Positions 31,934 to 42,550 of a stretch of DNA of 64,000 nt are shown in pieces; position 1 is the stretch's first letter, and the number at the start of each line of letters is the position of its first letter. The notes beneath the pieces were generated by a model. It was not told the origin of the DNA. It worked only from the letters and a program-made list of their open reading frames with translations, and ran no database searches. The translations under genes and the position numbers were made by a program. The DNA is from Setoptus koraiensis (Eukaryota; Arthropoda): NCBI GenBank assembly GCA_048013815.1, contig CM106585.1:2108001-2172000 (forward strand), in the 5' to 3' direction.

Positions 31934-32004
31934 CTGGCCGGTCGAGCGGGCCGGTCAGGCGGGCCGGTCAATCGGCCTGGTCAGTCGGGCCGGTCAAGCG
32001 GGCG
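31934..32004. repeat. 13-bp tandem array (GGCCGGTCAAGCG)
   Basis: Five to six copies of a GGCCGGTCRRGCG-type unit, just downstream of the 18-bp array and unrelated to it. Confidence 0.8.
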
Positions 32005-32627
32005 GCCCAACAGCCCAACTTGGTGAGTTGAACTTACCTGTCGAACGCGGAATGCAATTTGTGTTTGTGCAGAGCTGTGTGCATTGTCGTCGGTGGGTTT
32101 TGTTTAGCCAAATCGATTGTTGTGTTGTCTTAATTCATATTTATTTTCATTTTTCTTTTTATTTTTATTCAAATATGTATTCACACATAAATATCATAAA
32201 TGTGCTCTGCAATGGCTGCAACTGCAAACGCTTGGCCCGACAAACGAAGCACGGTAGCCAGATATGTGTGTGTGTGTCCAACGTTATCATTATCTGGCGC
32301 GTTGTTTATTTTTGCTCATCCCCGCTTCTTCTGATTCCAGATTGTCTTGCAATGTTAATGTATCACTCACTTTGGGCCATGTTGTGTGCCGCTAATAGAA
32401 TCGTCGCCATTCCAATAAACAAAGTAGCGCTAATTTGCCATACGACACCCAAAATGACCCCTGAACGGGCCTGGCGCCCCCATGCAAATCAATATAGCGG
32501 CCGATCACGAGTCAAGTCACGAAAGAACACGCTGTTTAGGCCAATGTCAATATAGGGCCACTATGGGTCGTTTGCAGCACACAATTCTTCGCCGGGTCAC
32601 ACAATGGCCCGCGCTGACACAAAAACC

Positions 32628-32685
32628 GATACCGGCGATACCTGCGATACTAGCAATACCGGCGATACCGGCGATACCAGCGACG
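32628..32685. repeat. 9-bp tandem array (GCGATACCG)
   Basis: Six to seven copies with variants (GCGATACCT, GCGATACTA, GCAATACCG). Confidence 0.85.
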
Positions 32686-34063
32686 CCGCGATTGTTGTTT
32701 GTGTCAGGCAACAAAGGCAGCAGCAGCAAGCAGGTATATAGCGTGGCCAATTGTAGCGTGTGGTGACAACAGCAGCACCAACAACAATCATGATTAATTG
32801 ACCACCACAAAGCAGCCACTGACATTGAGTTCATTCCAACTGGCGACATATCGACAACAACTGGACAACTGGCACGGCTTTGCTGGGCGAAATCTGGCGA
32901 CCAGAATTGGCCCAGAAGCAGCACAGTTGGCACACAGTTTGCCCCTCGTTGGGCTCCGGCCAACTCGACCGCTCGCAAGTCGACCGAAATCAAATTGCTC
33001 CAAATCGGGCCACTTTTCACCAGCGCCAGTGGCACCGGTCAAAAGTCATGCGCCGCTTTCTAACTTATAAGCCGGCTCCCAGATTGAACTCAATTTGCGA
33101 CTGGCAACTCTTGTCGGCTTGCACCGGGCGGCACATGTGGCCGCTGGCCCGAGCGCCGGCCTGTCGGTTGCGAGGAATCCCGACACCGACAAGGTTGCAG
33201 GGCATCCCGACACCGAGGGTCCCGATGTCGCCGGCGTCACCAACACCGACAACAGCGCCAGAGAGCAACACCGGCAACCAGAATGCACACCAACAAGCGC
33301 ACCAACGAGCACACCAACCAGCACACCGAGTGTATTGGCGGCACAACAACCAGGGCCAGCGACGAGCGGCCAAAGGGCACTGCTAATGAATTATTAGCAG
33401 GCGATCCCATAACCTCAAACGATGCAAACGTTTGAGTTGAGGCTGCTCGTGGGCGAGATAAGCGAGGAATGGAATGGTGAGCTCAGGTAAAACAAACACT
33501 GCTGTTTGCTTTGGCCAGTGCGCTTCGGCCAATGGCGACACTATTTACTCAGTGTGGCCATTGGCACTCATCATCATCATCGTTGTCTCGGCTCAATAAA
33601 CATTTATATTGGCTGCTGCTGCTGCGAGCAAGTTGTGTATGCTTAAACAGACTGCCACCGCTGATGGTCGTCGTGGTCGTCGAATGGGACGCCAGCGCCA
33701 CTCTGGCCAGCGCTATCACGGCGATGGAGCTGTGTGATTAAAGCGATCAAAGCGAAACGGAAAGCAACGACAACTATCCCATCAATTATATTTATCAATT
33801 CATATTTAAACTGACCGGCCACTAACTGACCAGCGCCAATCATATCAGGGCCAGCCGATCTGTGCCAATGCGCTAGCTCACAAAGCAGCAAATTTGCGTA
33901 TTCAAATCTCGGCCGCTCGGCCATTTTTTAGCCCCGGCCGCTACAGTCTGTATCGGCTGTATGGCCGCAGCCAGTGCCGCTCTATCTTTACCTGGTGCCC
34001 GTGTCGCCCGTGTGTCACACGGGCTTACCTGTCGCTGCAAGTTGCAACAGCCACTGGCAGCTC

Positions 34064-34108
34064 ACTTTACCTGGGCACACTTTACCTGGACACACTTTAC
34101 CTGGGCGC
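34064..34108. repeat. 15-bp tandem array carrying TTACCTG
   Basis: Three copies of ACTTTACCTGGGCAC with single-base changes. Each copy carries one CAGGTAA core (on the minus strand), so the array multiplies that motif. Confidence 0.85.
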
Positions 34109-34368
34109 ACTGGCCGCACCGGCCCATGCCAGCTATACGCTGCATGGCGCTGTATGTGTGTCGCGGCCGGTTTACCTGTGCCGAGCACGCTATACTGGCC
34201 GCCATCCACTGCACACTCACAACCATATACTCACGAGTATGCGCTGGTCAGTTTGAACGTTGCAACTCGCGCAAACTTGTTGTCAAACTGTGCCCATCTC
34301 AGCGCATCTGTGCAAATATCTAAACTAATAAATCTAAACTGTCTCATCACAATGTTTGCTTCCTACGG

Positions 34369-34398
34369 CAACGGCAACGACAACGACAACAACAACAA

Positions 34399-34435
<37 letters not shown>

Positions 34436-34436
34436 A
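34369..34436. repeat. (CGACAA)n / (AAC)n microsatellite
   Basis: Mixed CGACAA and CAA units over about 68 bases. Confidence 0.8.
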
Positions 34437-34785
34437 GCAAAAAACAAACACGTGCTGACGTCCAATGCGCCCCACACGGTCTACTTTTGGGCTACTTGTG
34501 CGCGCTACGTTTGTTTGTGTACCGTTTGTGTGTGTGTGTGTCCGTCTGACAGATCGTGGCGATTTTATCCCTGAGATGACATGTTCAAGTTACAGTTAGT
34601 TGAACTGTTTGCACCGTTTGCGCCGGTTCCACTAGTTGCCAATCATGTCGCTACTGTGCCGCCATAACTGGTGCCAGTGCCAGCGCCTTTGCCAAACCGA
34701 CAACGGACCCACCACCGACAATTGGTGCGACGATTAATTAGATTTATTTGACCCTCTTCCGGTTGTGTGTCCGCCGCCAATTAGC

Positions 34786-34792
<7 letters not shown>

Positions 34793-34818
<26 letters not shown>
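34793..34818. repeat. (CT)n microsatellite
   Basis: An uninterrupted run of about thirteen CT dinucleotides. Confidence 0.85.
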
Positions 34819-34820
<2 letters not shown>

Positions 34821-34910
34821 ACACATGCCACACATGCTATGCATGCTGCTTCGTGTGCGCCCGCCACAGCTAATTGACTCCTGTCCGTCACTTAATCAGC
34901 CCCGCATCTT

Positions 34911-35000
34911 CCAAATTGTCGAGAATCGTCAGCAATTGTCGAGAACTGTCGAGAATTGTCGAAAATTGTCAAAAATTGTCAAAAATTGTCAGAAACTGTC
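34911..35000. repeat. 10-bp tandem array (GAAAATTGTC)
   Basis: Nine copies in perfect 10-base phase, drifting from CCAAATTGTC through GAGAATCGTC and GAAAATTGTC to AGAAACTGTC. The 10-base period is close to one helical turn, so the same site would face one side of the DNA nine times. Confidence 0.85.
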
Positions 35001-36126
35001 AGGGCTAATCTGATGCGAGCTTGTGAATGGGTGGACGGAACACACATGTGGCGCATCCGTTGCATCAAGTGCATTTAATTATATCAATTTGGCCGATGAA
35101 CCCACACACTTGTAACAAGTGACTTGTTGATGAATGTCGACAAAGCTGACACAAGTGCAGCCAAAAGTGCGAATAATTGCAATGTGCCATTTGCCCAATT
35201 AACCTGCTGACCAGCTACTTAACTCGACCAACAGACTCTGGTTTGCAGAGTAACTCTTCTCTTGTCGCTCACTTATCGCGCATCGCGGACATCGTGATTC
35301 ATCGCCAATTAATTAGCAATTGATTAATGAGCAATCAATAATGATTATTGGTGATCCAGCCATAACCAGCAATAACCAGCAATAACGAATCTTGACCAGC
35401 GCGCATCACAAGCAACGTGTGTGCAGCGTGTGTCGCGTTGTCAATTTGGCTCATCGATTATGTTGCACTGACGATGTTGCCAGTTCCGTTATTTTTCGCT
35501 TTATTAGCCAGTTGCTGTTGAGTGTGTCGCCAGTGGCATCGACTGGCGCAAAACTCGGTGTGTGGCAGCTTCGATTTGATTAATTTATTTTAATCATCAT
35601 TTTATTTATTTTAACGTGGCCAACACGTTGACAGCAGCATCGTGTAAGCTCACAAGCGCGACAAACACTCACACCACACAAGCTACCTGTGGCTAGAGAA
35701 AGAGAGAAAGAGGGACGCACCTATCAGAAATTAGCCGCTGCTCAGCTGACCGGCCATTGATGAAACAATCAAACAATAACGACATTCTGCTTGCGATTGT
35801 TGGTGCGCCGGCCAACAGTCGGTCCGTTGAGTAGATGGGTCCGTTCAGTGGATGGGTCCGTTCAGGTGAGCAGAAGCCGTCTGAGCGGACCTAGCGACAA
35901 TAGAGACATCAATATCATGAGCATTTATTCAGTAGTGCCGACTGGTGCCGCTGTCACGTGCTCAGCTGACAGCGTTGTGAGTCGGGAAAAGTGAAAAAGT
36001 TAACGGGAAGCCGCCAAGATTACCGCTAGCTGATATTGGCAATTCAATGCTGACAATGACACATTCCATTGAATTGTTGGGCACACACACACATGGTGAC
36101 AATCCGACGAGAACGCACCGGCACAC

Positions 36127-36179
36127 TGATACAGGCACAGCAATACAGGCACAGCGATACAGGTACAGTTACACAGGTG
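36127..36179. repeat. 14-bp tandem array (GCGATACAGGCACA)
   Basis: Three to four copies; the last ones contain CAGGTA and CAGGTG. Confidence 0.8.
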
Positions 36180-38943
36180 AGCTAGGTGCTACCGGGTACT
36201 ACCCGCCCCAGGTAGCCGGCGGGTAGCTGGCGGCACCCAACGGGTAGACGGCGCTGGAAGAGTCAATTTAAGCGACAGCCAAAGCCAAAGCCCAAAGCCC
36301 AGCGAGCCGCAGAGCCGGGCCCAACGAGTAGCTGACTAATGACGACGATGATTAAAATGATGGGCTCATCACCGCAAAACAAACGACCATAATCCTTTGC
36401 TTCTCACACACACCGAGCCCTGCCTTGCCCTGTCAGCTCACCTTGGCTCACAGCCTTATCAGTTCGGTTTGATTTGGCTTGATTTGGCTCGGTTTGGCTC
36501 GGTTTGGTGCGACGCAGCAAACTGATCGGTGTGTCAACAACAACGACCGAGCCCAATTTAATCAGCTGACACAGCACACAGGGTGAAGCTCGCGCGTCCG
36601 GCGATTTGGGTTGGGCTCAGGCCGAAGCGCCAGAGCCGGTGAGCGGCCTCGAGGCGCACCAGCAAAGAGCCAACAGGAACACAAACACAACGGGCACAAA
36701 GGTGACATTCTCTGTCACATTGTTTGCTCTTTGTGCGCGTTCGAATTCTCTCTCTGTGGAAATCGAACGCGCACAATCTCTTGTCTGTTGTCGCGCGCTG
36801 CAAGCGATCGCCAATGTTTCAATGTTCCAACTCGGACGGGCCAACACTGACAAGGCTTGTGCGCCATCGAATCGCGTTGCCAGCGCGCGTTCCATCGTGT
36901 TCCGAGGCTCGTCGACGGCCGCCGACGGCCGCCGATAGCCGCCGATAGCCACAGATAGCGCGCCAGCATTCGGCCGATATTTGATCGATTCAAATCGATT
37001 GATTCAACACTGGCTGTTGTTGTCGCTGTTTGTTGTTGCTGCTGCTTCGGCCGGCCGGTTGCTCGGCTGTTCGGTCGCTCGGCTGCTCGGCTGTTTGGCC
37101 GCTTGGTCAACTGTGTTTGCTCAGGCACACACAATCGCAGCGCGATTGTGAGCCGGCCAAAGCAAGCGTGTGAATATGGGTGGCGGCAACAGCGACACAA
37201 CAACAACAACACAACAACATCACAGGTAAAATAGCAGGCAAATTAAATCAATTCAAACAATTCGCTTCAACAGCGACAACAACAACAGCGACAACAGCGA
37301 CAACAACAACAGCGACAGCGTATAATATAATACTGGCCACTGGTGAGCACGTTATAAAGAACGCGCAAACACGCGTTTGCACGTTTCATAACTAGCTGAG
37401 TACGAGACTGTGCGAGATTGTGGATGATTGTACGGGCGAGCGATAGGGTGAGAAAGGTACACACAGTGGCTCGAAATAGAAAACAATTTCGCATAAATCC
37501 ATTGACACTTACTGTATTGACTCGGCCAACGGCACACACCACAGTCGCCTATTTACCTGTGCCATCCGCTGTATCCATTATTATGTGTGTGTGTGTGTCA
37601 ACAGAAAATAGCCACTGGCGGCCTCATCAAGCCGGGCCTCGCTCTCTGTCTCGCTCAGACTGACCGCCGACCAATTATCCGCGCCTCATTATACATATCG
37701 TCACCAATTATGTTATGCATGTCATTGTGGGCACCATTATAGGCACGTTCGCCGGCGTGATCATATTTAAAGCTCTTGCCAGCGCGGTCATGCAACTCGT
37801 ATGATACAAGACTCTGGTTACTCGAGTCTGGTGGCGAGAGTCGCCGCCGAGTAGGCGCCCACCGCCAATGAGTCACCGGGCGTCACACTGTCATTTCTGC
37901 GAATCTGTGTTGCTCATCTCGTCTCGCTGCTACCTTAGCCGATTTATCTGGCTTAGACTCGGCCGAGATCCAGTCGAGATTCGGCCGAGATCTAGAGAGA
38001 TCGAGAGAGATCGATTCTGCCGAGACACGCCACTGAGCGACAATTTTTGTGTGTGACGGCCACATGAAAAAAGCCATCGATTTGTCGGGCCATTAAGCCA
38101 AGTTCGGGCTTTGTAGGATGGCCAATGGAGTGGGTCGCATGCGAGCCAATGTCGCCATTGATTAATTGTAATGTTGCACGCAATAATGGTTACAACAGGT
38201 AGTGCGGTTAGCGGATATATTATAGACAGACAGACAGGCAGACAGATAATTTACATAGACACGACAAGAGTTAATAGCTTATAAATAAATTATTATGCTC
38301 CTATTATGTTGTTGTTGTTGTTGTCCTTGTTGGGCAGCAAACTGACTACTTGAGCAAACTGAGCATGTGAGCTAACAAGCGCGCTATGGCCGCAATTAAA
38401 ATATATAGCTGCAAAAATATTGCGGCTGGTATTCACAGTGGCTTAGTTGTCACATACTAAAAAACTGATGTCAACTCGCAGATAAATCGCCGTACATGCC
38501 ATTGCCGGGCACAGGCATGGTCGAGAGGCATAAAGATAAGAACAAGTTGAGTTTGCTGATCTGACAAACATTTTTGTGCGAGTAGAACAGCAGCGAATTT
38601 TATTAGGTGACACACACGGATTTTATCAGACACACACACACACTATTGATAGTTGTTGTTTGTGTCGCAAGAATATTAATTATTTATTTATGTGTGTGTG
38701 TGTGTTTGTGTGATGCAATGAGCCATTGCTCACGTCAGTATATATAGCAGGCGAAATTGCGATGAAGTTAGTTTTTGGTTGGTCAGTTCAGTCTGCTGAC
38801 AAAGCAACAGCGAAACAGGTCTTGTGCGGACGAACTCGATCGATTCGAACGGCACGGGCGGCATACATTACGACGACGACACCTATTTGTGTGTATACAC
38901 ACACACACAGTAGATACACCTGTCAACTTGCAAAATATCTCTC

Positions 38944-39033
38944 TCCACTGTCCACCGGTATCCGCTGTCCACCGGCGTCCACTGTCCACCGGCGTCCACT
39001 GTCCTCTGACAGCCACTGTCCACTGACAGCCAC
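38944..39033. repeat. 17-bp tandem array (CACTGTCCACCGGCGTC)
   Basis: Five copies; the later ones change to CACTGTCCACTGACAGC-like units. Confidence 0.8.
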
Positions 39034-39342
39034 ACCGACAGCTGATAGCATCAGCCGCTCAAACGGACAGACGTGTCGCAATGATGCAACTGGAATAGTA
39101 ATTGATATTGGCCATAATTGGCGACAAAGGCCAACTGTGGCCAGCACTATACATATACTGCTGTATATATCGCTGTTGCGCAATATTACGCAACACTGGC
39201 CAGTGCAGCCTGTGTGTGTGTGAACAATCAATCACTGACTTGTGATCATCAGCAGCGGCAGCGCGTCACTTCGAGCCGCCGCCGCCGAAACATGATACAA
39301 TCTTTGTGCTTCTTTTATCCGCTTTTACCTGTTGCCTCCCTC

Positions 39343-39464
39343 TGCTTCTTTTCGCTGCTTCTTTTCGCTGCTTCTTTTCGCTGCTTCGTTGGCTGCTTCT
39401 TCGTCCGCTTCTTCGGCCGCTTCTTTGGCCGCTTCTTTGGCTGCCTCTTTGGCCGCTTCTTTAG
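39343..39464. repeat. 12-13-bp tandem array (GCTTCTTTTCGCT / GCTTCTTTGGCC)
   Basis: About nine copies in two sub-families, an older TTTTCGCT and a newer TTTGGCC form, showing stepwise spread of variants within the array. Confidence 0.85.
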
Positions 39465-40888
39465 ATGCTGCTCGTTGTGTTGGCCCGAACTGCATTGGCG
39501 GTCATTTGGCCGGCCGTGATGAGAAGGCATGAGGCGAGGTCAGTTTGGTGTGGTGCCGATATTTAGCCATTTCAGCTTATGTCAGTTGCTTGTGTTGGCC
39601 CGGCCGACACTTGTCTCGCTCAGCTTCAAACGATTGCGTCATGATTTATTACCTTCAGCAAACGTTTTTTGTTTGCTCGCTCGCTGGCTCGCTGCTTGCC
39701 TGAGCCAGAATTGTACGTGCCCAGTTGCACACAGTGAGTGATGTTTAGATTAATTGAAATCTTTGCGCCGGTCACCAGTTGTTTGATTGTTGTTCTGTGC
39801 AGCGTGTGGCGATCTAGTGGCGAACAGTCAATAGAATCGACCCGGCAACAGGCAACCATTCGAGCCGACAATTCCAACCGAATGGAAATGGCTCGACATG
39901 AAACGTTGAAATTAACTAAACTGTGTGCCGCCCAGCGCAAAGAATGCCCGTCCGACGATATCCGATTACGTCCTTTTAGCTTCGCAAACACTCGCTGCTA
40001 GCTTAGTGGACGCAGCCGGTCGGTCAGTCGGCCGGCCGGCCGGCGGTTGCGAGTCGCCAGTTGTGGCACGCGGATTATCTCTCGCTTTTTCTCGCCTCTG
40101 TCGCTCTCTGTCGCTGTCTGGCTTCGCTGGCTTCTCTCGACGGTGCGTGTGTGTGCCCCTGAACTGCTGTTGTTGTTGTTGTTTTTGGCCACTTGTTCGC
40201 CTGGCGCTTGTTAACTGGCTCAGGTGAATGGCAGACACACAAAGAAGCAGGCAAAAAATACTGTCATATTTTTTCTTTTCGCTCGTTTGCATCTGATTGA
40301 ATTGATCACGCTCGCTGCACCATTTAAGTCGCAACCACTGACGCTCAGCCTGCGCGCAAGCCTGCACCGGCTGCACGGCCAATGGTGCAAAGTGGACAGC
40401 CAATGGCCCGGTAAGAGGAGACAACGTCACACGAGCCAACGTCCAGTTTAGTTGCGATACGTAATTGGACTTCGTGCTGTGACGCGATGCCGTCGTTCTC
40501 TCCGGCCGGCCGCGTCCGCGGAAGCCGAGCAAACGAAGCGGCCGAAGCCGACGAAGGAGCCGAAGCAGCGAGAGACAAGTTTCGCTCGTAAGAGCGCCTT
40601 CTTTTGGCCGGGGTCTCCGGCTAACGCCGGCGACTGTATGCATAAGCTGCGTCTATATTGTGCGAGTTTGTTAGTTTGTTAGTGGCGCTACGAGAGCCGA
40701 AGAGGCACACAGAAGAGCGCGCAAGGTGAAGAATCGATCATGAGATGAGATTGAGATTATTATTCAACTCGCAGCGAGATACCAAATTCATCTTCATCTA
40801 AAACGAGAGCGCAAAAACAAGCCAAAAGCAGCCAGAGCGCCGATGAGAGGAGCCGTTTTGTCCACTTGTTGGCGGCGCGGCGCCACTT

Positions 40889-41020
40889 GTTGCCGTTTCT
40901 GTCGCTGTTGTTGCCGGTTGTTGCTGCTGTTGCCAGTGTCGCTGTTGCCGGTTGTTGCTGTTGCCAGTGGTTGCCGGTTGTTGCTGTGGCCAGTGGTTGC
41001 TGGTGGTTGCCGGTGGCGCT
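40889..41020. repeat. Degenerate GTTGCCGGTTGTTGCT array
   Basis: Repeated GTTGCCGGTTGTTGCTG and GTTGCCAGTGG-like units over 130 bases. The Thr/Asn/Gln-rich frame on the minus strand is a shadow of the repeat. Confidence 0.75.
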
Positions 41021-41247
41021 TGCAGTGGCCGTTTCAATCATGACTTGATGAGTGGCCCATCGAGCGGCCATTTGTTGCGCTGGCCAGCGGTTGTTTGAAT
41101 GTTAAAAACAATCGCGCAATGTTGTTTGCCATTAATGAGCCAATAACAGTGAGAGCAGTGAGAGTTGCTCACTTCACAATTATCATCGGCCAACAACAAA
41201 TCACCGCCACCAACTGACCATTGCAACCACCGCCAGAGACACCAATA

Positions 41248-41303
41248 CACAACCGATGCACAACCGATGCACAAGCGACGCACCACCGACGCACCGCCGA
41301 TGC
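41248..41303. repeat. 11-bp tandem array (CACAACCGATG)
   Basis: Five diverging copies (CACAACCGATG, CACAAGCGACG, CACCACCGACG, CACCGCCGATG). Confidence 0.8.
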
Positions 41304-42514
41304 TCCGACCAACGGACGGCGAGCCCACAAAACGACCCACTGACCACCGCCGCGCCGCCACTTCCTTGGCAAACTCAAACTCGGCGGGGCTTCCGCTGCA
41401 CGGCCTCATTTGTGGGCTTATATCGGCCCTTATCGAGCACTCAAATGGCTCCCATTTGCGTCTGTGTACGTATGTTTGCTTTTTATTTGATACTTGTTTC
41501 CATTGGCGCGCCAGCACCGATCGGCCGGCACAAACAATGCGCGGCGCGACTGGTCAAGCGACCCTCTCATCAATTGCAATTGCCAGAGGTGTCTCGGTGG
41601 CCGCTCAATCGTTCCAATTAAGTGATAGATATTTCTAATAGATTGTTGCTGCAGATTATTGTGGCAACGCGGCTCGATAGCAATGAGCGACTCGAATTGA
41701 TTTCGAGCGTATCGACGCGCGTCCAATCGACTTTATGCGAGTCAATCGAGGAGACGCCCACGCCTCGATTGATTTGCGTCGTGTTGCGTCGTGTTGCGTT
41801 GCGTTGCGTTTTGTTGCCCGCGTTCAATCTGACAGCGGCACATTTAACAGTTGAGTTGCCTGGCCGATCAAACGCAGCGCAGCGCGGCGCAACTCAACTT
41901 CTGGGGCGTTGCGTAATAATGTTTCCCATTGGCCGCTGGGCTGGCGCTGGTGGCGTTAAAATCGTTTAGTCAGTTTATTATTATTGCCCTATTATGTATA
42001 CAGATATATATACACACGAGTGTGCATATAGCAACGCATAAGGTCAGGCGCAACAACGAACAGGTGTAATAGTGCAATGGCGACTATTACCTGGCTCTCT
42101 GCACCTGTCAGGCCCGAAGTCAGCAGCTTTTGATGTAATCGCCGGTCTCACTGTTGGTGTGCTTGTTGTTGGTGTTGCTGTCGCTGGTGTTGCTGTTGCT
42201 GTTGCTATTGGTGTTGTTGTTGCTAGTGTCGTTGTTGTCGTTGTTGACCTATTGTAAATTAAATTATTTATTACTGCCAACACTTGATGTGTGCACCGAT
42301 ATCCACTGGCTGACTGGCGAGCATGTATGTAGATGCAGCACCGACAACACCGACAACAATGGCAATTTGTTGCCCACTCAAGCAACAAGTGTCAATAACG
42401 TAACACACAACAATTGACTTGCTCCATTATAGTCGCCTTACCTGTCCTCTGTTATATCGATCCATGTCGATCCATGTTATGCGTGCCGGCCAATGCCGAC
42501 CATTGCCCACCGAT

Positions 42515-42550
42515 GCCGCCCGACCGGCCGCCCGACCGGCCGCCCGACCG
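42515..42550. repeat. 12-bp tandem array (GCCGCCCGACCG)
   Basis: Three near-perfect copies. Confidence 0.8.

Noticed and set aside
31689-32555. 288-codon plus-strand frame in the desert
   Set aside because: Translated tandem arrays and GC-rich sequence; no domain, no start context and no splice support.
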